A stretch of DNA of 64,000 nt from Smallanthus sonchifolius (GCA_023525975.1 CM042046.1:39587501-39651500), one strand, 5' to 3'; counted from the first letter of the stretch, positions 1-12,796 are shown. The notes: a model not told the origin generated them from the sequence alone. Program-made: numbers and translations.

Positions 1-939
1 TGGCTCTGCATGGCGCAAAGAAACTTGTTAGTGATGTGTCAGCATTAGGCAGAAAATATAGGTCGGCACAGGTAGCTGGCATAATATAAAAGAGATTCAC
101 AATCATTAAACACTATTTAAAGTAAATAATGCATATTACATAGAGGTGGAATATGGGGATGGGGGTGGGGGGGGGTACAGAGGACCATGCCTAAAACTTA
201 CCAAGTTATCAACCTTGGAAGTTAGCCCGTGACATTCGACACAAATATAGTATTTATCATTAGATCTTGGTTACATCCGCTAAATCCCAAAAAATCGTGG
301 CGTGACAACATTTTACCATGTATAGTCGTTACCATAAAGGTCACTACTATTCACTTAACATGCAATTAAGTTCACTAATTTTGAACTCAAGAGTCAGTCT
401 TTCACTTGAAGCTCAAACCTATGTGAAACCACGAAAACTGACACCTTCTTCAACAAGTAAACTAAATCGTGACAGCAAAATGGCATCAACTACATTTTGA
501 CCTTGCTGGGTCAAAAGAACCCAAACCCTTTTGTCTATCTTGTTTGGTATTTTACAAATAATTAGTGTCAAAGATGGTTACAAAAATTATATTATTTCAA
601 TAATTATCAAAGTATTTAGATAAAATGGGTTAAGAGGCTTTATGCGCTAAAAATACACTTTGAGCGACTTTCACTCCGTTTGACTTGTTTTCTTTTAGCA
701 GTATTTTTCTATTAACCCATTGGAGAGCTATAACATAACCCAAATCAATCCATCTAACAATATGGGTTGAAATTGCCACCTCTGCCTAGTCGCTCCAGTA
801 GCTGATAAAATATAAGCAAAGATTCACAACCGCCGAACATAGTTAAGAAAACATAATTACACCACACAAATAAGTTTATGATGGTGGATATGAAGTCACC
901 CGTCAAGGTTGTAAATAGTACAGGGTTAAAAAAGCTTAC
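1..939 (-). other. SEC24 gene intron sequence reaching the window edge
   Basis: This stretch lies downstream (minus sense) of the last recognised SEC24 coding exon, after the donor at 939-938. I find no convincing next exon. The expected continuation of the trunk domain after FMVM is not visible as a conserved frame. A G-run occurs near 160-175. Two diverged copies of a short sequence lie around 20-110 and 775-850. The remaining exons should be beyond the left edge. Confidence 0.5.
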
Positions 940-3451
940 CATAACCATAAAAGCTGCTTTGAGGGCAGGCCCAAAAGCAGATTCCACATTATAGTTGTCC
1001 TGAAACATAGAAGGCAAGCTATCCAGGAATGCCTCCACCACAGCTCTGGATTCTGACAAGTTGACTAAGAGATCATCTGGCAATGGAACAAAAATATCAT
1101 CCAAATCTGACACGACCATCATTTGAGGCTGTGTCAAAGATGACTGGAAAAAGGTAAAACAAAAAGGGTGGTTCAAGTTCAACATCAGTCAACAATATAT
1201 TAAGAAATTAATGTATGGCCACCTAAACTTAAAATCACTTGCCTTCATATTGTAAAAGTGAATTGTGCTGTCAAAAGTTATGAACCCAATTTGTGTTCTG
1301 GGGCTACCCGGCAAACTATCCAAACAAGATTTAATAGTTTGTGCCATCACCTAAGAAAATGTAAGCAAAAAGGAATAATAACTCAATTGCACTCTTGAAC
1401 TCAATAAACATGAAACATAATCAAGCTGTAAAACCAAATTCAATACTGGCAAAAACACAGAAGACATCATCAACAGAATAAATGTGAAAAGGTAAATCCC
1501 AAGAAATGAGTTCTCAATTATATATCCAAAGGAAAAGCTTACCTCAAGCATTCCACTTTTAACTGCAGATATTGAAACATCGATCAAAAAAAAGTACAGT
1601 GGTGGCATTGGAGGCCGAACCATGTACTCAGCTGGAGCAACAAATTCTACAGAACCCTTTGTAAGCTCGGGATGTTGATCCAGATCAGTTCTTTTACCAG
1701 TGGCATCCAAAGGAGCGAAATAATCATTTTGCACTGTAAATAATGCATAGAAATTATTTAGTATGAATACCACAATTGTAACAAGAATCCCATATACGAC
1801 AGCGAAGAATCACGATATTTTGTAACTGGTGATGATACAACATATATCATCACAAAAAAAATGATTTGACACTAGATATATTAAACACATGTACAGCATA
1901 AATGTGCTAGATATCAAATAGCTGGCGGTGAAATAGAACCCCAAAACATCAATAAAAACAAGTTTAGAACTTGAAGCATATAAGGTTATCATTATGTTGT
2001 CATAAACCTTATGAACTAGGCCTAACTTCAAAATTCAAATCAAGTAAAAAAACTCTTTAGAAATGAAGAGAAGAAAACGTTACAGACCTACATACTCTCA
2101 AATTGCTGTTTCAACCGACAATTGCCTAAATTGAAAAACAGTGAATGTTTTGGTACACAGAATCAAAGTATTACCATCATTAAGCAAAGCACATATATTG
2201 CATCTCCACTTTCTTCCACCATCTGTAAAAGTCACATATGGGTTCACATATGTACGGCATCTTCTACAACGAACTATACCCATTGTCGCAAAATTAACTA
2301 TTGGTACTTCATCCTGAACAATAAACAGTAGAGAAGTAAAAGTATTATTCTATTAAAGAGCAAATCTAAATAACATAGTAACATCTGCCGGTTTTAGTCA
2401 GTGAATAAATACTCACCCCCTCAGGAGCTTCTGCCAGGGGACAAACAACTGCTCCAAGAGGTAACTGCCACCTTGAGACCAGAGATTGTGAATTCGGCAT
2501 AGCACTAGTTGTAAGTCGTAGATATCTAGAATTGCAATTCATGGGATACATCTCAGCAAAAGAACTTGGTTCTACATCCCCATCCAGTGGTCTTGGCAAT
2601 ACTTTTGTATCAAGCCCACCATCAAAAGATCCAGGGACAGATCCTAGAGAAAGTGAACTGAAATCTTCTACCAAACCTGGCATAACTCCTGTAGGAGGTG
2701 CTGAGCTACCTACATACATTCCTGATGATGATGCCACTGGTGGAGCTTGTCCATAAGCACCTTGATGAGAAGAAAAAGGAGCAGATATGGTGGCCTGAGG
2801 TGGGACATAACCTCCTTGATGAGAAACTGATGTTGGTGGTGGTTGACTTACTGGGCTACTCCGTATACTGGGATAGCCAGGGTAAGGCAGTCCAGTTGAG
2901 GGTGGAGGTGGCTGCATGTTTGGCCTGGAAGCAGAATACGATGAATCTACTAAAGACCTTGGAGGATTACTGCTAGAAGAAACACGGTACAAGCTTTGAG
3001 GTGGAGATCCCATTTGTACAGGTGGTATCTGGGGCTGGCGATTTACGGAAGTTGACATTGGCGGAACATGACCAGGAGATGGTCTCATTGGTGGAGGCAA
3101 TATTGGCTGGCCCACATTGGAAGTTTGTGATAGGGGTGGTTGAGATGTAGAGGGGAACTGTGGAGTAGAGAAATTGGGGGGAGGTCCTGTAGTTGGTGGG
3201 CCATATGAAGGAGTGGGCCTACCTGGTTGCATGGGTCTAAAACCATGAGTCCCAGATCCAACCACAGGCCCGGGAGAAGAAAACGGAGTTGTATTTGGCA
3301 TAACAGGGGCTGACGTAGGCCTGAAAGCAGAGACCCCTGATCCAGCCACAGGATGAGATGAAGAAATGGGCATGTTGCTTTGAGGAGCTGCAAAAGGAGT
3401 AGCAGCATATCCTTGATAGTTATTTGCACGGTTAGGATTTTCAGTCCCCAT
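940..3451 (-). CDS. SEC24A: SEC24-type COPII coat protein, 5' part (five coding exons, 3' part off the window)
   Basis: SEC24 is the cargo-binding subunit of the COPII coat that buds vesicles from the endoplasmic reticulum, pairing with SEC23. Exons read from the splice sites are 3451-2417, 2313-2175, 1733-1543, 1350-1243 and 1143-940. Together they give 559 codons in one continuous frame. Exon 1 encodes the Pro/Gln/Ser-rich disordered N-terminus, ending in the conserved LRLTTSAMPNSQ and PLGAVVCPLAEAPEG segments. Exon 2 carries the zinc finger (CRRC ... CNIC). The next exons begin the trunk domain (MVRPPMPPLYFFLIDVS, then QPQMMVVSDLDDIFVPLPDD). Arabidopsis SEC24A is about 1,040 residues, so roughly half is present. 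Exon 4 ends in AAG and is followed by GCAAGT, so this intron is GC-AG; the frame only works with that donor. The start at 3451 gives the family's MGTEN beginning. No break is seen, so the gene looks functional. Assignment to the SEC24A paralogue rather than another SEC24 is from overall resemblance. Confidence 0.93.
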
Positions 3452-5184
3452 TCCTTAAATATATTGCAATATATCACGTTAATCCTATGATTCCATAAAT
3501 AATCTGCAAGAACATGCAATTCCAGGAGTGTCTTTTTTTGGATGAAACAATCAAATTGCACATCATCTTGTTAAAGAAGAATGAGATAAACTACTAAACT
3601 AGAGTGTGTACATCACACACAGCATAGGCATGATGAAGCATGCATATATAAACAAAAAAATCACTGACTTTTACGATTATAATATAACATAATTCTTGTA
3701 ACCAATTACCAAAAAAATTCTTAGAAAGTTATACTTGGCTCATTCAGATTTTCTACAAAACCCATGCTGTTAGAAACTCATAACGCATCCATTTTTCATT
3801 CCCAAAGAAAAAAATCGTTATAAACATAATTATAAACAAAATAAAGAAAGTGGGGAGAGGTAGAAACTAAGCATCTAGATTGGGCAAAAAGAGAAGCATT
3901 TCCAATTATTAGGGCGAATCACTCAATGAGAAAGATGGTAACATCAAATGCACATCCCTGCCTAACAAAAAGTCACAGTAAGAAGCCAACAATCTTCAGT
4001 AGCTTATTTCAATGTTGAAACGAAAGGCAAGTGTACATGGGGAAGAACGTGTTTTTATATCATATTATCACCCAATCATGTCAATAACTAAACTTTCTGT
4101 TCTGTGCAAATCTTTTCCCTCTATATTAGATGTCTTGACTTGAGTGCCCAAACCTATTAATTTTGAACATAGAGAGGCCATATGCATACATATGCAGCTT
4201 ACTCATAAAGAAATAAGGCACTAGAATAAACAAGCAGCTAGCCAGCCAAACTCCCAGGCATACATTTCTACAGATATTACAACCAGATGTTCATTCATCT
4301 AGGCCAGAAATCTGACAAATATGCATTCCATCCATTTCCAGAATAAGGTGCATTTAGTAAGATTTATAATCCATGGTGCTTATTCAGTTATACAAGAAGT
4401 GGTTTGTATAGAAAATATTATCAAGTAAAAATAGACATGTAGATTTGCAGAAGGTAACTCACTGGACCGCTAACATTCAAAATGCACCTCCTAGTCCTAG
4501 CAACTGAGGGAGTAATTCATTGTGCAAAATATCTGATGTTTAGAAATGCAGTTCTTGCCAGAAAAAAAAAAGGTTTACATCCTGAACTGAATTAGATCTT
4601 TTTTCTGAGCAAAACCACCTGAACTTATGATCCAACAACTAGCAAGAGCGAATCCTTTACATTGCCTTTTGGACAATTTAATGATACCATAGCAATCATA
4701 AGAAGTTGAATTGCAGGAAAAATGTTGTTCAAAAGATGCAAGTTTCCATAAAAGATGAATTGTAAGCAGTGACGGATGCAGGAATATTCATCAGCGGGGC
4801 CTAAATGGATCAAGTCAGAACGGACCGGGTCCAAAGTTACTCGTAGCACAAAAATAAACATGTAGTCGTACAAAAATGATAAAAGTAAAAGATGCAATCA
4901 TGTAAGCAGCGTACATTTAGTGGTGAAAAACCAATACGTCGCCCAAACATGTATGCAAAAGTTGATCCGGAGACTGAATTTCAACAGTCATCTCCGATTG
5001 TTTAATTCTTTCTTCCACTAATTTTCACCACACCTCTCATCAACGTTGGATCCAAGGTATGTTTCTTTTAGAACACAAGTTAAAACAATCAACATATTCT
5101 CATGAAATTTAAGTTAAAATCAATGGTTTAAAAACTCAAGATACATGGGAAATGTTAATTATTTCAAAGTTTCAGAATAACTAA

Positions 5185-5375
5185 ATTAGCTTGGAGATGA
5201 CATAAAACAAACCAATTACCTCGGTGTTCACAATCTCATATTCTTGGAGAGACATAAAACAGAACCAATTAGCTTGGAAATGACACAATACAAAACCAAT
5301 TATTTCATTAATTCAGTGTTCACTATCTCATACTCTTTTTACACATAAAATAAAACCAATCAACTTGGAGATGGT
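5185..5375. repeat. Degenerate tandem repeat in the SEC24 leader intron
   Basis: Phrases such as GACATAAAACA-AACCAATTA-CTTGGAGATG and GTGTTCAC-ATCTCATA-TCTT recur two to three times with mismatches. They form an imperfect direct repeat of roughly 55 to 110 bases. No function is apparent. Confidence 0.45.
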
Positions 5376-5579
5376 ATTTGGGAAGAAAAAAATGAACAAG
5401 TAAACAGGATAGGGAGCAAAAAATCCAAAAGTTGCAAATTAATCAAGGAATCACACTCGCAACAGTAAATATCTATATATAATCCGAAATTTGCTTTCAT
5501 TTATCTTACTTTATCAAATGAAAACTGAGATTTGTCGATTTCTAACCTGTAATTCGATTTCGACTTACGATTCCGATGA

Positions 5580-5715
5580 ACAAGAACCCCAAGTCCAGCA
5601 ATTTCAAGCAATTAAATGAGTATCTAGTCGATTTCAAGCAATTAAGCGAGCATCAGAACGTAGTCGATTTCAAGCAATGAAGTGAGGAGTGCCCTAATCG
5701 ATATGACACTATTCT
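5580..5715. repeat. Short tandem repeat, unit about 40 bases
   Basis: The phrase GTCGATTTCAAGCAATTAA (with small changes) followed by GCGAG or GTGAGG occurs three times between 5597 and 5690. This is a local tandem duplication inside the leader intron. Confidence 0.55.
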
Positions 5716-6323
5716 GATCGATTTGGAATGGACCATCGATTTGTGCAAGCCATTAGCGTGGATTTTGATTTTATCAAGGGACCTGTTAACTAAAATGGAG
5801 GGGGCCTAATTTCTGTTACGCAAGTTTTTTAAATATTCTACACTAGTGGACTGTATCATAATTGAAATGATATAATGTTCAATTGCATGTACCTAAACCT
5901 GTGAGTGAAAAATACACCCCTTCAATTCAACTTTTTAAGCCAGATGAGTTCTGATTCAAATTAGAAATAATGACCACCAATCCACCATGCCTCTTACATA
6001 ACAGTAGCAAGTTTTGCTATCTGAGTCACGCTAGATCAGTATCCATGGCACGTATGAAACAATTCAAAAGCAGAACCAGTTATATTCCAACTGATGTTAG
6101 CAGTTAGCATGCCCTAATACAGACTAACCGGTGAAATCAATTTCAGGATAACATTAGCAATCAATCGCCACACAACTAAACCTGATCTTCACCAACAACA
6201 ATCAAATTAACAAATATAAGCCAATTAGCCTGCAGTTCGGCGACTGAAATCGTATCAATAATCGAGCAAACACAAAATCGATCACTCTTCGGTAATGTCG
6301 CCAACGGCTATGTGAAGAATTAC

Positions 6324-6450
6324 CTGATCGGAGGAGATCTGACAGAAGGTTCGCCGGACCGGAGTTGTATCGAGGCGGCGAATGGCGATCGGAGATGTGC
6401 GCGTAAACAAACAATGAATTCTAGCTCTCTCTCTCCGGACCAGGATATGA
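6324..6450 (-). promoter_or_regulatory. Probable 5' UTR exon and promoter-proximal region of SEC24
   Basis: On the minus strand this segment has the GA/CT-rich composition typical of plant 5' UTRs (GGAGAGAGAGAGCTAG) and ends in a strong donor CAG|GTAATTC at 6324/6323. The transcription start is not defined. Its upstream limit and the absence of a coding exon here are inferences from its position 2.9 kb before the SEC24 start codon. Confidence 0.45.
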
Positions 6451-6684
6451 ACAGAAGCCAAATCAGTGTTTGCTTTCGTAATTACTTGACGGTGAAATCG
6501 ATTTGGATTGTGGAAGAAGTAACCTCCAATTATGTGGTCTTTAAGAAATTGGATGTAGATTATGAACCCTAATTGATCCCTTCACTGTCATTGATCATGT
6601 GTGATTTGTGAAAACACTGTTTTTACTTTTAACAAGTAATTTTGTAAAAGGATCGGTTTTTTGCAATCACATATAATTCTTACA

Positions 6685-7235
6685 TCTATACTATATAATA
6701 AAGAAAGGTTTTTCCATGTCACGTGTCGCCTTTACGTTTATTCTTATAATTTTTTCCTGCTTCTCTCTTATTAAATGCATATCCATCTTTTAATAATAAT
6801 ATATTTTTAAATAAAATACTAATCTATACTATATAATAAATAAAGGTTTTTGTATGCTACGTGTCGTCACCATATTCAATCTCATCAATATTTTCCCGCC
6901 TATCTCTCTTATTAAATGCACACAAATCTTTTAATAAGTTACTAATTATACTAATAAAACATATTTATTTTAAATTATCTTTTATTATAAAAAAAAAACT
7001 TTGAAATCTAATTATGTAATTTTTATTTTCAATCAAATAGTAAATGAAAATCAAATTACACTAAATAGTAATTGACGTATTTTCGAAACCCAACTATATA
7101 TTATTTTTTACATATTTTGAATTTTGTTTTATATCCTTAGTATACAGTAATACATTTTTACACATGTAAAATACATAAATAAAATTTATGTAATGATGTT
7201 TTTCACCCGTGTGTATTACACGGGGTCTAAGCTAG
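6685..7235 (+). mobile_element. Non-autonomous Helitron
   Basis: The element begins TCTATACTATATAATAAA after an A and ends CTAG followed by T, as expected for rolling-circle insertion between A and T. Eight bases before the CTAG end is a hairpin, CCCGTGT (7206-7212) pairing with ACACGGG (7218-7224). A second copy of the 5' end starts at 6823, so the element holds two Helitron 5' ends. At about 550 bp it has no Rep/helicase gene and would need a helper. Confidence 0.85.
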
Positions 7236-7236
7236 T

Positions 7237-8549
7237 ATGTTTATATTTTAAAGTTTTTTTACAAAATTTCCGATCAACAAAATTCGAACTCATAACCTTT
7301 CCAGAACATTTTTACATCTATCAAAAACTATAAAACATAATACTGGTACCAACTCTGATAATACTGACACCGGTACTGACATCATTCGGTTCGTGTCGAT
7401 CATGATATCGTTAGAGTTTGTGAAATTAAACGAGATAGGTAGAATTGATAAGCATTTTTATTTAGTTATTTAGTGTGTGAAATTAACAAAATGTAATAAT
7501 AAAATCCATCTACTTGAAAATATTTATGAATTACGCATCTAACCAAATACTTTTACCACATTTATCTTGTCCGATATTTATTTCAAATTATTTTTATATG
7601 TTAATTTGATTATACGTTGTTACAATATTAACTGTATAAATTTATAATTTAATTAAGCATACGTTTATTAAATTAAATGGTTATATATTACATGCATTAG
7701 GCTTTAGCTTAAACAAAATATGCCCTAAGCAAATTTTATCAAACTCTGAAGATTAAATAAAAAGTTAAATACGGTTTTCATCCGTATGATTTAACTAAAA
7801 TAGTTATTTTAATCTATTAGTTTTAATTTGTCTTTTTTTAGTTCATTAGTTTTATTTTTTTTTCTCAATTAAACTCAGATCTTTAACACCATCCATTAAT
7901 TTTGTTAAATATTATGTGATTTGATTGTAATACTTTATAAAACAAAACCCAAAAAATAAAATACATATATATACATAAACCCATCTTTCTCTATGCCTCA
8001 CGATTTCACCATCACAAAACTCCGGTGATTAAAACTTATTTGCAGAAAATCAGACCCAAAAATAACTTTGACGGTTAAATCTTTTGTGTAAAAAATCAAA
8101 CCCATGAAATCTTTTGTGCAAATCGTCAGTACTTTTCCTTGTCCTTTATGGGGCTTTTTGGAAGATCAGTTCAATACCCAAAAACGAAACGTGGGTAGTC
8201 GAAATTAAAAAAAGAAGAATCAATTTGAGTCGAAATTAAAGAAGAAGAACCGATTTAAGTCGAAAGTTAAAGAAGTCTTTGGTGATTATGCCCATGTAGA
8301 ACCAGAAAGTCGCAGAAGAAGAAGTCAGTGGTGATACCGTTGACAAAGAAGAAAGTCGATGTGTGTGTGGGTCAACAAAATTAAATTGATTACTCTTTCT
8401 TCGTCTTCTATCATTTGATCGTTACCAGCGATTACGAAGAATGGAGGACGGTGGTCCCCTTCTGTTCAAATCAAAGTTTGATTAGGATATTTCGTGTAAC
8501 GCACATCGTTCCCCATTGAAGCCTTAATGAGCAAGATTCAACTCCAAAA
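7237..8549. other. AT-rich intergenic DNA without a recognised gene
   Basis: I see no coding region or RNA gene. The segment 8040-8340 holds short diverged repeats (AAATCTTTTGTG-AAA, and AAGTCGAAA-TTAAAGAAGAAG). They could be the leftover of an older transposon, but no ends are visible. Confidence 0.4.
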
Positions 8550-8857
8550 TGTTGGAACTATTTGTAGGCCATCGCATACAAACAGTTTGATAAAACTGAA
8601 GACGGAAGATTTTGTTAAAGAAAAAAAATTCAACCGAATTCGTTTTCGACTTCGGGCGATATCTCATTTTATCTTCTTAGTATAAATAGTATTGTGTTTG
8701 AAAGCTTTGGCGGGATTTTCATTATAATATCCAATAAAGACCTGATTTTACACCTTTAACTATGTGTTTTGATTTAACGTTGTTTCTTGATTATTCTACT
8801 CGATTCTAGTTTCTCCATATTGATAGATTGAATCTGCTGCAAAAACATGTTCTAACA
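8550..8857 (+). repeat. 5' LTR of the gag-only copia-like element
   Basis: TG...CA borders, 308 bp. It is matched in its first part (about 110 bases) by 11120-11156 plus 11581-11657. A TATA-like AGTATAAATAG occurs near 8679. The tRNA-Met type primer site follows at 8860-8870. Confidence 0.75.
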
Positions 8858-9424
8858 AGTGGTATCTGACCTTTCGGTGCTCGATTTTGTTTTTTGTAGC
8901 AACGTTCAAGTTTTCAACTTTTCAAGTTTCAAAAGTCTTCAATTTGCATCTATTTCATCGCCATTTTTGACAATTTAGCATCTATATTAATGGAGATGGA
9001 GTTTACAGTGATTTTCGAGGTCTAATTTGGTGTTCGGGAGTTTGAGGTCGGATTTTGCGTTCTTGAGAAGAAGCGTCTGAAATCGTCATCTCTAAAGGAA
9101 CCGAAATCTGTTTTCAACCGAAAACAGTTTCAAGCACTTGTGTTTTTGACCGAAATTCCTTGTCTGAAACATTGTGTTTCAAACTTCTGTCCAAGAAGTT
9201 CTTGTTCGAAATCTCCCTACTCGAAATCCTTTTCGACCAAAAGAGTTTTCGGGTAAAATGATTTTTATTGAAAAGTTTGACCGAAACAAAAAATCGAAAA
9301 CATTTCTTGGCAAAACAATTTGGAGGATGATTAGATGTTTTGGGCTGCTTCTAAAAAATGGGTAGTTAAAAATAAATTTTCGATGGCTTACGAAGGTTGT
9401 GTGCATAAAGTCATCGTAATTTGA

Positions 9425-10575
9425 ATGGGTTATGTTCATCCCAATCTTATTAAATCATCTTTTGAAAATGTTACAGATGTGAAAAGAAAAGCAAGGCAAG
9501 ACACATTAAAGAAAAGATATCAAGTGTTAGCACGAGCAGAAGAAGAATATTTGACTGACCAATATCACAGATATGTGAGATTGATAAATGATCTAAAAGA
9601 TGTTGATGTTGAATATGAAAAATCAGTCATGGATGATTTTCTCAACGCTCAACCAAATGAATAGGAGATTTATAAACTTTACATTAGAAATAAAGGAATA
9701 AAATATAACTCATTAGATGATTTGTGTGCAAAGCTACAGATGTATGCACTCAAAGCGGTTAAGGACATAGTAGTGATCAAAGGATGATACGGTTATGATT
9801 TTCAAGGGAATTGTAAACGTATAGAATAACATTTGGTTGCTGAAGCAGTGAAGGAATCACAGTAATTTAAAGCTTATTCTGAATTGCTTAATGAAAATAA
9901 GTGTTTAGTGGAATGTTTTAGAAAAAATGCCTATTACAGGAGACAAAATCAACATCTGACGGATGCATTGGATCATGCACATACTACGAACAAGATTTTA
10001 TGAGATCGTGAGAAAAATTATAAAAGAAAATTTGATAATTTTGTCAAAGAAAATTCTAATTTGAAGCTTTAGTTAAAGAGAAAATAATTATGAAATTCAA
10101 CTGTTTATCGCTGAAAAAAAACAGAAAAGAAATTGTTGATAGAGAAGATGGAAAAAGTAACAAATACAACAATTAAGGTTGATAAAATTAACATTTTAAG
10201 GAAAGTTGCAAGTGGGATCATTGAAGCTCAAATACATGATAAGGTAACTTGTGGGCTTGGGCATAAAAGTATTAGTGAAAACACCGAGCCTCAATTTAAT
10301 GATAAGGTAAATAACGAACTTGGATACAAAAGTGTTCCTCGACTATTTTTTTTACAAATGGATTTTATTCACATATGCCTAAACCATACATTCTAGAGCC
10401 ATTTGTACAAAATGTTTATCCTTCGTTGAAGCCAAAGAGAAGTTCTGAAGCTATGTATAAAAGGAAATCGATTATAAGATTTCAAGTGATCTTGCTTCTG
10501 ATGATTGTGAAAGTGTCAAATATGAAGAAAGTCAAGAACAAGAATGTGTTGATGATGACTATAAGGGTTGTTTAG
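9425..10575 (+). pseudogene. Decayed copia gag
   Basis: The first open stretch (9425-9664) is followed in frame by stops at 9662 and beyond, and then by fragments rich in Lys, Glu and Asn. These read like the coiled-coil and linker part of SIRE-type gag. Downstream pieces (10133-10396, 10375-10575) are in other frames. I see no intact CCHC zinc knuckle. The assignment rests on position between two LTRs and on composition more than on clear motifs. Confidence 0.5.
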
Positions 10576-11119
10576 GCTTCAAGAAAGAGAGTTCACTTAA
10601 TGCTAATGCCATCCCATTCATTTCTAATAAATTTGTTCCACTTATGTTTGTGAAAGAAAGAGTACCGAAAACGTCAAAGGTTGAAGAACAAAAACCAAAG
10701 TCTAAAGATAAGTCAACATATCAAAAGTGGCCTTACTAAAGAACATGTTCTGGTTTGAAAAAATATTTTGACTGTAGATAGCAGAGTAATTTAGTCATAA
10801 ATTGTTTATTAAGAAACAAGAGTCTCACAAACTAAATGTCGTTTCTCAACCACAAAGAAAGATTGAACATGTCAATTTCAAAGTATGTCAAAGTTTTTGA
10901 AATTAGTTTCAAGAAAAAGTTGCTAAAGCCTTTAGTAGGTTGAAGATGTTTTGGACTTACAATATGTCAAAACCAAAACGAGGTTGGCAAGTTAAAGTTA
11001 AACCAAGACAAGTTTTGAGAGTTAAAGAGTTGAGTCCAATATCCAACTTTGATGATGCAAATTAAATGGGGGAGCTTGGTAGAATTGTCGTGGTTTGATA
11101 TTCGATGGTCTAGGGGGAT

Positions 11120-11657
11120 TGTTGGAACTATTTGTAGGCCATCGCATACAAAACAGTAGGGCTAGCAATTTTAGACATGTACACGAATACACGACACGAA
11201 CCTACACGATCTTAACAGGTATCGTGTATGGCTTTATCGTATTTCGTGTCCTAAACAGGTAGACACGAATCTACCTGTTAATTTTCATGTCTAAACAGGT
11301 AAAATACATATTTCCCTGTTAAGTACCTGTTAAGATTTTTTTTTAAATAAAAAATATTAAAAAATGATATTATATGTAGGTTCTTACCTGTTTCACTAAA
11401 CAGGTTCTTAAACATGTGTTTCTAAACAGGTCTTATCGTGTCTTATTGTGTTAAGCATGTATAAACATGTTCGTGTTTGGGAAAAAGTACACGATAAGTT
11501 ATCGTGTCATGTTCGTGTATACATATTGTTCGTGTCTTATCGTGTACGTGTATACACGATATGCCAGCTCTACAAAACAGTTTAATAAAGCTGAAGTCGG
11601 AAGATTTTGTTAAAAAAATAGGATTTCGACCGAAATTTGTTTCGGTGGAAATACTAT
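11120..11657 (+). repeat. 3' LTR of the gag-only element, interrupted and truncated
   Basis: Positions 11120-11156 and 11581-11657 align with the first part of the 5' LTR at 8550. The interruption is a hAT MITE. The rest of the LTR is missing and was presumably lost or displaced by the sequence beginning near 11658. Confidence 0.7.
11157..11572. mobile_element. hAT-type MITE with 8-bp target duplication
   Basis: The terminal inverted repeats are TAGGGCTAGC at the left end and, on the other strand, TAGAGCTGGC at the right end. The 8-bp target duplication CAAAACAG lies at 11149-11156 and 11573-11580. The length is 416 bp with no coding capacity. The interior is built from repeats of AACAGGT and of ACACGAT/ATCGTGT, which can fold into a long hairpin. 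Eight-base duplications and TAG-start ends are typical of hAT elements. Confidence 0.85.
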
Positions 11658-12741
11658 CACACCCCGCCATGGCAGAAACGCAGGGCGTAGCGTTCTTGGT
11701 TCATAGTCATTGTTTACATTTAACAACCACTAAATGCATTTAACATAGAAATCGAAATTGTTTTAACAAGACAGTGTTTTGAGTTCACATAAACGAAGAT
11801 AGCAGGATTTTACAAACATGGCCTAGGTCAAAAGGCTATAATAGGAAATCCCCAAAAAGACTTCTAGCAAGCAATGTGACTCCACTACACGATTTCCCAA
11901 AAGTGATCCCCTACGTGGTTCAATTTCCTGAGAAAAACACGCTTAAAAAGTCAACTAAAAAGTTGGTAAGTTTACAGGTTTAAATGTTTCAAAAAAATGT
12001 TTCACATAGATTACGAGCTTTTAAAATACGTAGCATTTTTAAATAAAACAATACAAAGAAATGATGTAGTTACCATGAGTTCTCATAACCAACGCTTGAC
12101 TGTTTATGTTGCAGCCCCTAACAATGTTCTATCGCAAAACACTACAATGAGATGGACATATATGCACCCCGATTGACCTCCAATCAAGGTTAAAGCGACT
12201 AACCACGGGTGGAGGTGTCAACCCAAATAGATCTTTTCACACTTCCACGTCTACCCATAGCTAACAGTCACAATAGTACATGGTACTTAAATGTGATAAT
12301 GAATCCTAGTCATGTAACAATGTGTGTCATGTTTCAATTCGTATCTAAACATACGAGTTCAAACGTGTATTCTTCCCTAAATGTTTAAAAGACAGTTAAA
12401 AAGAGGAGCCGAGAAACTCACCTGATACTTGTAGCAGTTGAATCAAGCAAATAGAAATGTGTAGCAACTGCCGACAATGAATCCGACCTAATCATGCCCT
12501 AGAACATTTAAGACACCTTAAGGTCTGAACAATGAAGCTAATGTGCAAGTTGGTTGTGTATACGATTCACCCAACTAGACTCGACATAAATACTAGCTTA
12601 TGTAAGACAATTTTGACACGACGACCGTTTGTGATGTGTTACAATTTTCAGAGAAATATCTTTATATGATTTATGCTAATAATGTATATCACAACAAACG
12701 TTCATAAATCCTCGTGTCTAAGTATCTACTTTAATCCTGGG

Positions 12742-12796
<55 letters not shown>

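Larger units (their letters stand above)
3454..6323 (-). other. Long 5' UTR intron of the SEC24 gene
   Basis: This is the inferred leader intron. A consensus donor CAG|GTAATT lies at 6324/6323 on the minus strand. A possible acceptor AAG lies two bases before the ATG at 3451. The 2.9 kb between them have no coding frame of note. They contain low-copy repeats (5190-5370 and 5580-5715) and a segment from about 4768 that starts CAGTGACGGATGCAGGA, which resembles the end of some hAT elements. I could not find a matching second end. Confidence 0.5.
8550..11657 (+). mobile_element. Gag-only copia-like LTR retrotransposon remnant, 3' LTR truncated
   Basis: The 5' LTR (8550-8857) begins TGTTGGAACTATTTG and ends TTCTAACA. 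It is followed by TGGTATCTGAC, a mutated initiator-tRNA-Met primer binding site. The same LTR start recurs at 11120 just after a purine tract (TAGGGGGAT). The 2.3 kb interior encodes only gag-like, coiled-coil-rich fragments in broken frames (for example 9425-9664). No protease, integrase or reverse transcriptase is visible, so the element lost pol. The 3' LTR is split by a MITE at 11157-11572 and ends abruptly near 11657 against a reversed gypsy-type LTR. Confidence 0.75.

Noticed and set aside
775..860. Minus-strand GGCESLLIFYQLLERLGRGG, reminiscent of the SEC24 segment that follows FMVM
   Set aside because: It lies in the intron reading through from exon 5 without a good acceptor, key residues do not match, and a similar sequence recurs near 20-110. 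More likely a repeat or chance.
4768..5830. Possible hAT element in the SEC24 leader intron (starts CAGTGACGGATGCAGGA)
   Set aside because: No matching inverted end or 8-bp duplication could be found.
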